DNA of 64,000 bases from Pleionea sediminis (GCF_007570825.1 NZ_SUNB01000001.1:310001-374000); one strand, 5' to 3'. Shown: positions 34,286-45,300, counted from the stretch's first letter. Made by a program: numbers and translations. Notes: generated from the letters alone by a model not told the origin.

Positions 34286-35191
34286 GTGTCAAAAACTAAA
34301 TTAAAAGCTTTTCATACAACGTTTAAAGCCATGGGCTCGCCTTGCTCTTTAAGTCTTTTTTGCAGTGATAAGCAAAACTTTGAGAAAGTAACTCAAGCGT
34401 GTATCAAAGAAGTCGATCGGCTGGAAAAAAAATATTCTCGGTATCGAACAGATAGCTTAGCGACACAAATAAATAAAGCCGCAGGCTCTGCTCAAACATT
34501 CGAACTCGATTCAGAAACCTGGGCATTACTCAGCTACGCCAATACCGCTTTCGAGCAAAGTGATGGTTTATTTGATATCACCAGTGGTGTGTTACGAAAA
34601 GCCTGGAATTTCAAATCGAAACAAATTCCAACAGAAGAACAACTATCCGCAGTTTTATCATTAGTCGGTTGGCGAAAAGTTCAGCTTAACCAAAAAGCTT
34701 TCTGCTTACCTGAAAAAGGCATGGAAATTGATTTTGGAGGAATCGTGAAAGAATACGCTGCCGATGTTCTGGTGAGTACGATTAAATCTCATCGAGTTAA
34801 TCATGGAATGATTGACCTCGGTGGTGATATCGCCGTGAGCGGTCCACAAGCTGACGGCACACCGTGGAGAGTCGGTATTCGTCACCCACTAAAGCCGGGG
34901 CAGGCTATGGCGACCATTCAATTGGATTCTGGCGGACTTGCCAGTAGCGGCGATTACGAGCGTTGCTTTGAACTCAATGGTGTTCGTTACTCGCACTTGC
35001 TAAATCCGAAAACTGGATGGCCCGTCCAAGGAATATCCGCTGTTAGCGTTAGTGGACCAGCGTGCGTGCTAGCAGGCAGCGTTTCTACAATTTCTATGCT
35101 AAAACCTACAAAAGATGGACTCGACTGGCTCGAAAAACTTGGACTTCCTTTTGTTGCGATTGATCAAGATGGCAATGTTTATCCGAATTAA
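34286..35191 (+). CDS. apbE: FAD:protein FMN transferase (ApbE)
   Basis: ApbE attaches FMN covalently to Thr or Ser of proteins such as NqrB, NqrC and RnfG, using FAD. The product shows the family patterns FKAMGSPCSLSLFC, VDRLEKKYSRYRTDS, FDITSGVLRKAW, MEIDFGGIVKEYAAD, MIDLGGDIAVSG and YSHLLNPKTGWPV. The lipobox/signal typical of exported ApbE is missing, so this copy may act in the cytoplasm. The start is uncertain: GTG at 34286 gives the shortest sensible N-terminus, and a TTG at 34253 is also in frame. No Nqr or Rnf gene is in the window. Confidence 0.88.
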   Translation: MSKTKLKAFHTTFKAMGSPCSLSLFCSDKQNFEKVTQACIKEVDRLEKKYSRYRTDSLATQINKAAGSAQTFELDSETWALLSYANTAFEQSDGLFDITSGVLRKAWNFKSKQIPTEEQLSAVLSLVGWRKVQLNQKAFCLPEKGMEIDFGGIVKEYAADVLVSTIKSHRVNHGMIDLGGDIAVSGPQADGTPWRVGIRHPLKPGQAMATIQLDSGGLASSGDYERCFELNGVRYSHLLNPKTGWPVQGISAVSVSGPACVLAGSVSTISMLKPTKDGLDWLEKLGLPFVAIDQDGNVYPN

Positions 35192-35304
35192 TCCTCTTGC
35201 TCTAACGCCACCAAGTCGATAGTATTCCATTACTGAGATGGAGCTAATAGGGCTAATCATTACTTAGCCAAGAACGCCTAAAATTATAATGGACAGAAAC
35301 TCAT

Positions 35305-38300
35305 ATGAAACTGATCCGTAAAAGCCGCTTAAAATTTCAACAAGGCAAGTCCGATAAAGTTTACGAAGTTGATCTCGTTAAAACCTCGGCAGAAGGTGAC
35401 AATGCTTATTTGGTTAACTTTCGTTATGGCCGAAGGGGCAGCAATTTAAGAGAAGGCACGAAAACGCCCGATCCCGTCGATTTCGCAAAAGCCGAAAAGC
35501 TGTTTGACAGTATTGTCATCTCTAAAATTAACAAAGGTTACATTGATAGCGAAAGTCATTCGCAATCTAACAACGCGACGTCTCGACAGTCAAATCGTCA
35601 ATCTTCAGGCTCGCTGTTAGAGCTTGCGGCCGACAATTATAACCAGCGCATCGTTAAGTTGATGGCAGGTTCTCTGAATGACCATCAGGCGAAACGACTT
35701 GTTTGGCGGCTTGGTGAAATGGGTTACCAACCGGCAATATCCGAACTGATACAGTTAATTGGAAAAAAAGACGATGCTTTTAACTATGTTTTAGCCTGGT
35801 CACTGGGTCGTTTAAATGCCGAAGCCGCATTTAATACATTACTGGATCTTTCCAAAACCAGTCGCTCGTCTGCCACACAACGGATCGCTTTAGAAGCGGC
35901 TTTAAACGTGGCTAACAAAGAAGATCGAGAATCACTGCTCAAAGATATTTATAATCAGCTACCCTCAGAGATTAAAAGTATCTTGAGCCGGTCTGGTGTT
36001 TACAGCAATGATATCAGCACCTCTCAATCAAACTTGAGCGATACGACAAATGATATTTTTCGTTATTTTGAGTCGACACCGGAAGCCATCGACTTATCCT
36101 TAGTCATTTTTTATCAGCTCGGCTTAAGTTCGCAAGAAAATACCAGCTATGTCGGGCGTCACCTGGTAAAAGAAGCCTTAGCTCGTTTTTCTTTAGCACC
36201 CAATTATTTTGTTGCTATACGACATGTATTTAAATTGGCGGAATTTAGATTAGACGGTGAAATCTATGGGTTGATCGCTCAAAAATTTGACCGCACAAAA
36301 GAATTCTATTTTATCAGTGATTGGAGTGACTTTACGGTGATTCAATCACCAAGCTACCAATGGGTGAATATTCAAGAAGAGCAAAGTAAATCGAATCCCC
36401 GTCTTGCCTACTCAAATAAAACGCGTCGCTATTTTCGACGTCGATGCTGGCGGACCTTAAGACGCCTTGGCGAAGCACACGATTCCCGTTATGTAACCTT
36501 TGCTGCCGATATTTTATTAACTTATAACGATCTCTGCGCAGAGAAACCACAAACGAGAACGCAATACCAATACGACGCAAAAACCAGACAAAGCCACGCG
36601 ACGACGGCTGAATACGATGAATACGCATCGCAGAATTTATTGTGCCATCTCACTCGTGCTAATCACCCAGGATTTAAACCCTCTAACAGTTATAAAGTCT
36701 GGCAAAAAGAAAATACACAAAGTGCATTTACTGGACGTGGTGAAGCATTCCCGGAGTTGTGGGATGAAAATCCCGAAGCACTATTGAAACTCTTATGTCA
36801 CAGCAAACTAACTCTTATCCAGGAGTTTTGTGCCAGAGCATTACAAGATCACCCCTCCTTTTGTGCCGAGTTGTCATTCGAAGTCTTATGTCAGTTATTA
36901 AGCAGCGAGGCATTGGCGGCTCAAACACTTGCGGTTGAAATCATTAAACCCAGACTTCACCGCGAAGAACCGACAAGTTCACTGTTATCCAATTTGATAG
37001 CCTGCCAAATACAAGATGGCCGAAAGTTGGCGATGGATTGGATGCGCTCACATCTAACGCGAATAAACGACTTTATTGACGTTTTTCCATCGTTATTGTT
37101 TGTTGATTATGAAGATGTTCAAGAGTGGCTCTGTAACATCGCAATTTATCTGCACGATTCCGAAAAAGGTTCTTTCATTGTTGACTCAGTGTTAAATAAA
37201 GCCGCGGAATATTATTCGACAAATCATGAGGAAGCGGCCCTCATCCCAATATTTGAACGCCTGCTTAAAAATTTCAAATCAACGATTGAAACACTTGAGC
37301 TAACAAAAATACAAGATCTATTTGAGCAACCCGGACTCGCCTTGCATGTTTTTGCAGCAAAATTACTCGAGGTTAATCAGTGCCCGGTAGAGTCAATCCC
37401 GCCACAAATATTTAAAGGGCTCATTGATTCATCGGTTATCTCACTACAAAGCAGCGGCGTCGCATTATACTCTAAGTTACCGAGTTCGCGAATTGCCGAG
37501 CAGTTAGATTTACTGGTTCGATTTTGTATATCGAGCAGTCCGAGCGTTCGCTTAGCGACGACTCAAGCGGTTGAAAAACTACTACGAGATCATCCAACTA
37601 AGGCACAAGAGTTACATCGTCAACTGATCGATTGTTTATTTTCGGCGGAAACTTTCGATGGTGTTCATAATGATTTGATTACCCTTCTTACCCAGCCATT
37701 AGATGAATTATCAAAGCGCATTGATCATCAACTTTTTTGGCGGCTATCTCAAGCAAAAAGTCTTGGCGCAAAACGGTTTGCCGCTAGCATTATCAATAAT
37801 TTCGAAGATAAACACTTTTCTATTCGCCAATGGGCAATCTTAGCCAATCAGGAAAGTAAGTCTATTCGCGACCGAGCTATGACTTATTTTTCAAATAATG
37901 TTGAGACAATTAAAGCTGAACTAGTCGATGCCTTACCGTTACTAAATTGCACCTGGGAAGACAGTAAAACTTTTGCCTTAAATTATTTTAAAACTCAATT
38001 TGATTCTTCTGACTGGACTCCCGAGGTTTTAGTTGGCATATGTGATAATACGGATCACGAGTTGCAGAACTTAGGACGAGATTTAATTTTAAATCATTTT
38101 GATAAATCACAAGGTAAATTTTATCTTAACTGTTTGTCTCAACACCCTTCCGTTAATGTTCAATTATTCGTGACTCAGTTGCTCCCAGACTTTGCAGGCA
38201 ATGATTTAGAGTCTCTTCAAAATCTAGAACTTTATTTTATTACCGTACTATCGCAAGTTAAAAAAGGTCGTGTTGCCAAGAATCGCGTATTAAGGTTTTT

Positions 38301-38532
38301 GATGGAAAAAGCCCAATCAAACATTGATTATGCAACCTTAACCGCAAAAATATTGACCAGAGTCTCTGACACTTCGGCAGTTCAAGAGAAGGCTCAATAT
38401 TTAATGGCCATGCGAGATCTTAAAGTAATGTACGCCGATCTCAAATTACCCATTCAATGGAATTCCCTGAGTAATAAAACTGACGATAACAACAAAAGAA
38501 TTGCGCAAGAAAACGCGGAGACGACATCATGA
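35305..38532 (+). CDS. Retron-associated WGR/ARM-HEAT-repeat protein
   Basis: The 1075-aa product has an N-terminal WGR domain (YEVDLVKTSAEGDNAYLVNF then RYGRRGSNLREGTKT, residues about 15-75), a nucleic-acid-binding module also found in PARPs and MolR-type proteins. The rest is long helical ARM/HEAT-like repeats, with an Arg-rich core RRYFRRRCWRTLRRLGEAHD near residue 380. Its stop overlaps the next gene by four bases (ATGA). The operon continues with a winged-helix/SWIM protein, an msr-msd RNA and a retron RT. This matches the published retron class whose accessory proteins are ARM-repeat and WHSWIM (type XIII, as I recall). It probably acts with WHSWIM as the effector. Confidence 0.85.
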   Translation: MKLIRKSRLKFQQGKSDKVYEVDLVKTSAEGDNAYLVNFRYGRRGSNLREGTKTPDPVDFAKAEKLFDSIVISKINKGYIDSESHSQSNNATSRQSNRQSSGSLLELAADNYNQRIVKLMAGSLNDHQAKRLVWRLGEMGYQPAISELIQLIGKKDDAFNYVLAWSLGRLNAEAAFNTLLDLSKTSRSSATQRIALEAALNVANKEDRESLLKDIYNQLPSEIKSILSRSGVYSNDISTSQSNLSDTTNDIFRYFESTPEAIDLSLVIFYQLGLSSQENTSYVGRHLVKEALARFSLAPNYFVAIRHVFKLAEFRLDGEIYGLIAQKFDRTKEFYFISDWSDFTVIQSPSYQWVNIQEEQSKSNPRLAYSNKTRRYFRRRCWRTLRRLGEAHDSRYVTFAADILLTYNDLCAEKPQTRTQYQYDAKTRQSHATTAEYDEYASQNLLCHLTRANHPGFKPSNSYKVWQKENTQSAFTGRGEAFPELWDENPEALLKLLCHSKLTLIQEFCARALQDHPSFCAELSFEVLCQLLSSEALAAQTLAVEIIKPRLHREEPTSSLLSNLIACQIQDGRKLAMDWMRSHLTRINDFIDVFPSLLFVDYEDVQEWLCNIAIYLHDSEKGSFIVDSVLNKAAEYYSTNHEEAALIPIFERLLKNFKSTIETLELTKIQDLFEQPGLALHVFAAKLLEVNQCPVESIPPQIFKGLIDSSVISLQSSGVALYSKLPSSRIAEQLDLLVRFCISSSPSVRLATTQAVEKLLRDHPTKAQELHRQLIDCLFSAETFDGVHNDLITLLTQPLDELSKRIDHQLFWRLSQAKSLGAKRFAASIINNFEDKHFSIRQWAILANQESKSIRDRAMTYFSNNVETIKAELVDALPLLNCTWEDSKTFALNYFKTQFDSSDWTPEVLVGICDNTDHELQNLGRDLILNHFDKSQGKFYLNCLSQHPSVNVQLFVTQLLPDFAGNDLESLQNLELYFITVLSQVKKGRVAKNRVLRFLMEKAQSNIDYATLTAKILTRVSDTSAVQEKAQYLMAMRDLKVMYADLKLPIQWNSLSNKTDDNNKRIAQENAETTS

Positions 38533-40181
38533 AATTTGATTATCGTTATTTAGGACGTTCTCAAATCAAGAAGTCGAGAAAGTCGGTTGATATTGCGATG
38601 GCCCCCGATACTCTAAGAGAACCGACTTTCTTTGTTGGCGATCTCAATCAACACATTCCGTTTCGCGAAGCTATTTCCGCTCTTAATAAAGTCGTTGTTT
38701 CAGATCTTAGAACTCAACCCAAAGACAGAACAGAATACTTTCAATGGCTGCAAGAAAATGAACAGTCATTATTAGAAGAGTTTTTAGGCTCTCAAGGTGA
38801 CCTTGACTCACAAATACAAGATCTACAAGATCGAATCAAAGAGGTTCATAATCAATCTAATAAGATAATGAAGCCCTTTTATCAGGCACAAAAAAAATAC
38901 TTCAACTACCTTTACAAAGTCGATAGAGATGCCTGGTTTGTGCTTGATCCTGTTATTACGGTACATCCCGATCAGATATTCTTCGAATGCTTTAGTCAAG
39001 ATGAGTCCAGTTACGGGTGTCTCAGCTGCAGTCATAATGTATTTAAAAAGATTGATGATATTGCCTTTGGGACAACAAACATTGATTACTCATCGAAGTT
39101 ATACGATGAATTCCAAAAGATTAGAACTTACAAAAACACCCAATTTAAAATCGACCCCAGTGGCTTCAATGTACAAACCGGCAATGATGCCGAATATCAT
39201 GAAGAAAAAATTGATCTGCCAGATACTTGGGTAAAAGGCTTCTTACAAGTCAGCGCCGCGATGACTCTACCGAAGAGTCATATCACTTTATCCCCAATGG
39301 ACGTTTATAATATTTGTCGTCTGTTAAGAATGAAGAAAGAAAAAATGGGCCCTCGTTCATTACGTTTTATACTAGAATCGGGGAAACCACCTACCATCAT
39401 ATTTGAACCCTGGAATCAAAAACTTGTTTGCCAGAGATCCATTTATCATGGGAACGACAGTCAAGAAATTAGAATCTGGGGCAGACGACGCTTGCACATA
39501 CTTGAACGTTTGATTCCAGTTAGCAAAAAATTTGACGTCTATTTACTGGGCACCGGTCTTCCAAGCTTTTTTGTTGCAGATATGGGCGACATGACATTTA
39601 CACTGGGCTTATCCGGCTGGACAGCAAACGACTGGAGCAAGATGGGAAGCTTTGACTTATTATTACAACGTCAAACAGTCAGTGACCCATTGAAAGAAGA
39701 AGTTTTCTCTATTCTTAAGAAAGATCATGTAAAAACCAGTAAAGAACTTGCAAATGAATTACAAGAATCAATTGCACAAATAGAAAGTGCGTTATTTTTA
39801 CTGATACAAGCTGGAAAAGTTGTTTACGACTTAGATAACACAAGCTATCGACTTCGAGAACTGACCCAGCAACCGATTGATTTTGAAAAGTTGAGTTTCT
39901 CTGATCCTAGAGAAGAAAGTGCTAATCGATTTATACAGGCGAATTTAGTTAATTTATTAGATAAAGTTCGAGCTGAAAATATAACAAAAATTCGCGGAAC
40001 GATTATGGATGATGGAAAAGAGTTTAACATTGAAATTGATATTGATCAGGACTTACGACTGGTCGAAGGCCAATGCCAATGCGAATTTTACATTAAGAAT
40101 AAAGTCTACAAAGGTCCCTGCGAACATATGCTTGCACTTAGAAAACTAAGTTCAAGTACGAATTTGGAGGCAAAACATTGA
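38529..40181 (+). CDS. Retron-associated winged-helix/SWIM zinc-finger protein
   Basis: The 550-aa product has a long N-terminal region with a coiled-coil stretch (DSQIQDLQDRIKEVHNQSNK), a central globular part, and a winged-helix segment around residues 395-450 (LKEEVFSILKKDHVKTSKEL, AQIESALFLLIQAGKV). A C-terminal SWIM zinc finger has the ligand pattern C-x-C-x(12)-C-x-H in GQCQCEFYI and YKGPCEHML. SWIM fingers bind nucleic acids or proteins. Translation is coupled to the WGR gene. The architecture is the WHSWIM accessory protein of retrons, located directly before the msr-msd RNA. Confidence 0.85.
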   Translation: MKFDYRYLGRSQIKKSRKSVDIAMAPDTLREPTFFVGDLNQHIPFREAISALNKVVVSDLRTQPKDRTEYFQWLQENEQSLLEEFLGSQGDLDSQIQDLQDRIKEVHNQSNKIMKPFYQAQKKYFNYLYKVDRDAWFVLDPVITVHPDQIFFECFSQDESSYGCLSCSHNVFKKIDDIAFGTTNIDYSSKLYDEFQKIRTYKNTQFKIDPSGFNVQTGNDAEYHEEKIDLPDTWVKGFLQVSAAMTLPKSHITLSPMDVYNICRLLRMKKEKMGPRSLRFILESGKPPTIIFEPWNQKLVCQRSIYHGNDSQEIRIWGRRRLHILERLIPVSKKFDVYLLGTGLPSFFVADMGDMTFTLGLSGWTANDWSKMGSFDLLLQRQTVSDPLKEEVFSILKKDHVKTSKELANELQESIAQIESALFLLIQAGKVVYDLDNTSYRLRELTQQPIDFEKLSFSDPREESANRFIQANLVNLLDKVRAENITKIRGTIMDDGKEFNIEIDIDQDLRLVEGQCQCEFYIKNKVYKGPCEHMLALRKLSSSTNLEAKH

Positions 40182-40213
40182 GCCCATTAGCATTCCTTGG
40201 TAGACTGCCAAAA

Positions 40214-40443
40214 TCTGTTGGAAAGCGTGAAGAACTTTGCATCTCGGTTGGTGGATCGCCAACCTGGCTTCAAGACCTCTCATGCTTCACTGACCAGCTC
40301 TTTACTGGGCGGAAGATGCCCTACTATCGCTATTGCAGTATGACTTCGGTGAAGTCAATGAGCGATAGTAGGGCACTTCCGCGTCGAGTTGAGCAGTTCA
40401 GTTCTAAGAACTCTACGAAAGCACTATTGCGCTTTCCAACAGA
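40214..40443 (+). ncRNA. Retron msr-msd RNA
   Basis: Perfect 14-base repeats a1 TCTGTTGGAAAGCG (40214-40227) and a2 CGCTTTCCAACAGA (40430-40443) would form the closing stem. The msr part has two short hairpins with 7-base loops: GGTTGG/CCAACC (40246-40264) and CCAG/CTGG (40294-40308). The msd is one long hairpin: GCGGAAG (40309-40315) then TGCCCTACTATCGCT (40317-40331), pairing with AGCGATAGTAGGGCA (40361-40375) then CTTCCGC (40376-40382). One A is bulged and an inner TGACTTC-GGT-GAAGTCA tip sits on top. The RNA ends 84 bases before the RT gene, as in typical retrons. The branching G was not resolved. Confidence 0.93.
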
Positions 40444-40527
40444 CTTACCTCACTCAATTGCTTCATCTATAAAATATAAACTATCTGTTCTTCCATTGGC
40501 CGGCATCCTGAAAAAGGAGAATGTGTA

Positions 40528-42297
40528 ATGTCAGAAATATCTCCTGGAAAATTAACTCGCCAACAACTTTATGACCGGATTCGAGAATCCTCGAAAGACG
40601 AATATATTCTCGAAGAAATGAAACGTTTAGGATTTTGGGATGAGTCAGAGCAGCCTCCTGAGGCTGAAGAACTAATAAAGGAAAAGGCGCGGTTACGCAA
40701 GGAGCTTAATAAATTATTGCGTAACAAACGCTTGATGGACGATCCTGAAAAAGCGCTTGAGTTAATGCATAAAGAGCGCAAAAAGAAAGCATTAGAAAAG
40801 CGAAAAGAAACGAAGAAAGAACGAATTAAATCAGCATATGAGCGCGCGCTTAACTGGTTTAAGCTAAACCAAAAAGAAATCACCTATCTGGGTGAAAATA
40901 CTAAAATTGAAATAAGTCAAACAGAAACCAATGAGCAAAAACTTAATCAACAAAACTTACCTAAGTTTGTTGAGTCGAGTGAGCTGGCGGAAGCCATGGG
41001 ACTCTGTCTTTCTGAACTCCGCTTTTTAACCTACACGAGAGATGTATCTAAAGTCACTCATTACCAACGATTTTCCTTAGTCAAAAAGTCCGGCGGTGTT
41101 CGGCATATCTCTGCGCCTATGCCGCGACTCAAACGGATTCAGTACTGGGTTAAAACCAATATTCTGGATACACTTCCACTCCATGACTGTGCGCATGGTT
41201 TTGTGAAGGAGCGGTCAATTGTCTCTAACGCAGCACCACATATTGGACAGTCCATCGTAATTAATATGGATCTAAAGGATTTTTTCCCGACGATCACTTA
41301 TAAACGTGTTAAAGGTTTATTTCAGCAGTTAGGATACAATGAAAAAATATCAATTCTATTTGCTTTGCTAACAACAGAACCTCACTGTGACGAGCTATCC
41401 CTCGATACAGAAACCTATTATGTAGCTCAAGGTAAGCGTCTGTTACCTCAGGGGGCACCCACAAGTCCAGCTATTGCCAACTTAATTTGTCGACGACTGG
41501 ATCGACGTATATCCGATTGTGCAAAAAAACTTGGTTTTGAATATACCCGGTATGCCGATGATTTAACTTTTTCTATTAAAGACAATGATTCAGACAAGGT
41601 TCGAAAATTACTATGGCGAGTTAAAGCAATTATCAAAGATGAAGGCTTCAACCTTCACCCAGAAAAAACCCGCATTATGCGTTCTCATCAGCAACAAGAA
41701 GTGACAGGTATTGTGGTCAACGAGAAGATTAACTTGTCGCGAAAAAAGCTGAAACGACTCAGAGCAACTCTCTTTCAAATTGAGAAAGATGGCTTTTCTG
41801 GAAAGAACTGGGATGACAGTAAAGACATTCTTAGGTCGCTTACAGGATTTGTAAATTACTATGCCATGGTCGATCCTGCAAAATCAGTTAAGTACAAAGA
41901 GCAACTGAAGAGAATCATTCAAAAACATCCTTACGAAATCAGTAAAACGCCTTTTATAGGAAAATTAAAAAAGTCTGTTTTTATCGAAAAAAGTAAGCAA
42001 GGTTTGTCGCCCTGGGATGATTGGTGGCAACCAGTAGAAAAAACAGAACCAGAGCTTATTCTGCCCAAGGAGAATGAAAAACAGGATAGTCGTCGCAAAG
42101 CCACAGATAGTATTGAAAGCACTTCATCTTCTCAAAGTAATAGAGGCAGTACTCGAAACCGAAGTAGCGAGTTACCAGAGCTGATAGGAAAGGGATTCTT
42201 TACCGTAACACTTATTATTATCGCTGTGGCACTTGCGAAAGTTTCACCATTAATATTATTGCTTGCGGGATATCTAATCTATCGGCTGTGGAAGTAA
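40528..42297 (+). CDS. Retron reverse transcriptase with C-terminal membrane hairpin
   Basis: The 589-aa product has a charged, coiled-coil-like N-terminal extension (residues 1-125). The retron RT core follows: NAAPH (NAxxH motif, about 233-237), VINMDLKDFFPTITYKRVKG (motif A), LPQGAPTSPAIANLICRRLD (motif B), YTRYADDLTFSI (YADD, about 342-345) and EVTGIVVNEKINLSRKKL (VTG motif, about 392-394). The tail (about 495-555) is Ser, Glu and Arg-rich and ends in two hydrophobic stretches (FFTVTLIIIAVALAKVSPLI and LLLAGYLIYRLWK), unusual for retron RTs. It copies the msd part of the upstream RNA into msDNA. Start ATG with AAGGAG. Confidence 0.94.
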   Translation: MSEISPGKLTRQQLYDRIRESSKDEYILEEMKRLGFWDESEQPPEAEELIKEKARLRKELNKLLRNKRLMDDPEKALELMHKERKKKALEKRKETKKERIKSAYERALNWFKLNQKEITYLGENTKIEISQTETNEQKLNQQNLPKFVESSELAEAMGLCLSELRFLTYTRDVSKVTHYQRFSLVKKSGGVRHISAPMPRLKRIQYWVKTNILDTLPLHDCAHGFVKERSIVSNAAPHIGQSIVINMDLKDFFPTITYKRVKGLFQQLGYNEKISILFALLTTEPHCDELSLDTETYYVAQGKRLLPQGAPTSPAIANLICRRLDRRISDCAKKLGFEYTRYADDLTFSIKDNDSDKVRKLLWRVKAIIKDEGFNLHPEKTRIMRSHQQQEVTGIVVNEKINLSRKKLKRLRATLFQIEKDGFSGKNWDDSKDILRSLTGFVNYYAMVDPAKSVKYKEQLKRIIQKHPYEISKTPFIGKLKKSVFIEKSKQGLSPWDDWWQPVEKTEPELILPKENEKQDSRRKATDSIESTSSSQSNRGSTRNRSSELPELIGKGFFTVTLIIIAVALAKVSPLILLLAGYLIYRLWK

Positions 42298-42305
42298 GTT
42301 TCGAC

Positions 42306-45300
42306 TTAATAACTTCTTCGGCCGTTATAAATTCTCTCCATCGCTTTAGCCTGAGACGGCCTCTCGAGCAGCTTTAACGACTTGATAGCGACTTTGGCTA
42401 TCTTGGGGTATAAGTTAAAGCGCCAGTCCTCACCCTTTTTATTCGTCATTTTTTTAATAACTCGTAGAGCGCCTGCTGGATCATAATCGGCAATATAATT
42501 CAATAACTCGTCATCAATCCAGACCTCATCTCTCGCTCTTTGTATTAGGAACTTCATTAACATTTTACGAAAGACTCTAAAGCATAAGTCTCCGTAGCCT
42601 GCCTGACAAGCTCGGACAAAAACATTAATAAACTCATATCTTCCCAAACGAGATATCTTCTGTGCGATTTGAATCAAGGCGGGTAAAAGCTCTGGGCGCT
42701 TTTTAATTTCTGGTAAGTTAAAAACCATAGGAAAAGTCAATTCGTTGACAGGCAGTGGCTTCAACTGAAGCTCCATTTCTTGCTCCAAATTCTCAGGCGA
42801 TATATTAGCTAATCGTTTACGAAATTCAGAATCCTTTTCTAAGCATGGGACAGTATTATCAAGATCGATTGAACCATCATCGTACCATTCATTTGCTACA
42901 ACGGTCGGAATCTCGCCAAGTGTAGTTAAAGTAAATCCAGCTTGAGCGATCCAGTTTTTAATATAAATTAAGACATTGTCCTTAAACTCGTCTTCCGAAT
43001 GATGCGCATATATATTAAAAACTTTAACGCCGCCCGAAGGCATGAGGCCTATTAGTACTCGACCAATCACTTTTCCATCGGATGACTTTCCGTAAATGAC
43101 TCTTTTGTTAATATCCACAATATTAGTAAAAACAGAAAAATAGTTAAAACTTCCCGGAGACAAACAGGTTTTAAAAATGCCACCCATATTAAGTAGTTCA
43201 ATAGGGTCGTTAATACACTCAATCGTTATTACCTTTTTAGATTTAGCAGTGTAGTGATGAGAACCAATACCTTTTATCCATACTTCAGAATTAAAACCGT
43301 CGTTAGATAATTGCGCAACAAATTGTTTATTCTTCTCATTCTCAAGAAATAATCCATCATTTGATTTTATTCGATGTCGTATTACGTATTTAGCGAGTTG
43401 ACGGGTATTCGACTTAAATTCAGCAATCGGTAAAAGATAACGAACCATCTGTTCATCATACAACCAACCTGGAACATCACTAGATTCAAGGCCAAGAAAA
43501 ACATTCCAACTATCACGAAATAAACGATCCAGATTAGTCTGCCACATTTTGAACTGCTCTCTTTCAACACATCGCGATAAATCTTTCTGGATTTTAGCTA
43601 AACAAGCTCCATCAGGAGCTGTGTGATTTTTTAACCTTTCTTTAAAGTTATTAATGCGCTTAATTAAATTGGCATGATGTGTATCATTAATCGACTGTAA
43701 TTGATCTAAGAGAAAATTAATTTCAGTCTCTATGAATTCCTTTGGCCACCAGTGCTGCAATATTATTTTTTTAGCTTTCTTTCTTGCATTTTCACTACAG
43801 CCATTAAGCAATGCTAACGTTGAGTGGAGTTCTTTCGGATAAAGGTTAAACCAATCAGCATATGCATTAGTCTCAGCAGCCAGTTCGGGCACCTTCTGAT
43901 TTTTGTTTACTCGAGTTATAACTCTTAGTTGACTGCTACATTTTCGAACGACCTCAATGGGCTGAGAAAAGATCAGGTCATTAAACAATGAAGTACGACC
44001 TATACTTTTAAATGACTTATAGATTAACTCGAGTGTATCTTCTTCGGTATATTCCTCATCCAGCTTTAACCAAATATTAAAAAGTTCCACCGTCTGTAGA
44101 ACATTAAACCCTTGTTCGAATGCTATCGACAGCGGTATCTTCGATAGACTGTCAATCTTTTCTAGTTCGATGAATTTAAGCGCAAGTAGAAAACTGGTCT
44201 CTTGCTCAAAGCCGGTAGCAACTATTTGTGAAACGCCCTCTATCCATTCATCTGATAAACTAACAGACTTTGTCTCAACGATCCTATGTAGCACCTCAAA
44301 TAAGGTTTTTAACTGTGTTGTTCCGACCTCTTCAAATATTTCATATTCACAGCTCGACCAGTAGCTTCGCTTGTTTTGAGCCCAAGGTGTGATGTATTCC
44401 AGTCCTTCAGTTTGATTAACATAGTTTGACAAAGCTTTTGAATAAGACGCGAAGTAGGCAACGGTTTTTTCACTGCATGTAAAGCTCTCTTTGAATCGCA
44501 ATAGTAACCAAGGTTTAAGGCCATTCGTTTCCTTATACTTAGAAAAAGACTTGAGAACATTAATCAATGCTTTCGTTAACTTAACATTATCACTTATGTC
44601 ATCAATCGCATCTATCAGCTCTTTAACACTAATATTCCCAGGATAAGAGCCGGAATAAGGCCGTAATTGTCTTTGTAAATCAGTAATCCCCTCTAACTTA
44701 TTAGGACTGTCGTATTGGATGAAATTGGTAAGTTTATCTGTTAGTTGCTCTACCCAGTACCACCATTCTAGATAGCGAAATATTAGTTGAGATAAATCAA
44801 TGGCGTTTAATAACTCTAATACTCGTTTCGCTTTACTCTTACTCATCGTTAACAAATTGTTAACGAGTTTTGACAGCGTCTCTTGTGTTGTTTTTTGCGG
44901 TTTGACCGGCGCCTTGAACCAATCGCTACTTTGGGCTTTCTTTTTGTAGTTTATCTTTTCAGGCTCATAACGGTATCTAAGAAAGTTTTCTATATAATCA
45001 TTCCCTTGATTCGTTGCCACATTAAAACCATACGAGTCTATCATCCGGTCGATTAAACTCTTCGAAAGTTTAGCGTCGAATAAATAGAGCTCACACAGCT
45101 GACTTACGAGTGTGAGTTCAAAAGAGTCTCTATTAATAACTTCTTCTTGATATTCGATGACAAATTGCATAGCTTCTTGTAACTGATCTTGCTTGATATA
45201 GTACATCCAGCTAAATGCAATTCCTGTATCGCATTGTAAAATACTACTCGAGAATTTTCTTGATAGCTTTTGAGCGTATGCAGTATCGAACGCCATGGAA

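Noticed and set aside
40178-40528. 116-codon plus-strand frame before the retron RT
   Set aside because: It covers the msr-msd RNA; it starts at TTG inside the previous stop and reads through the perfect a1/a2 and msd repeats, so it is not a protein gene.
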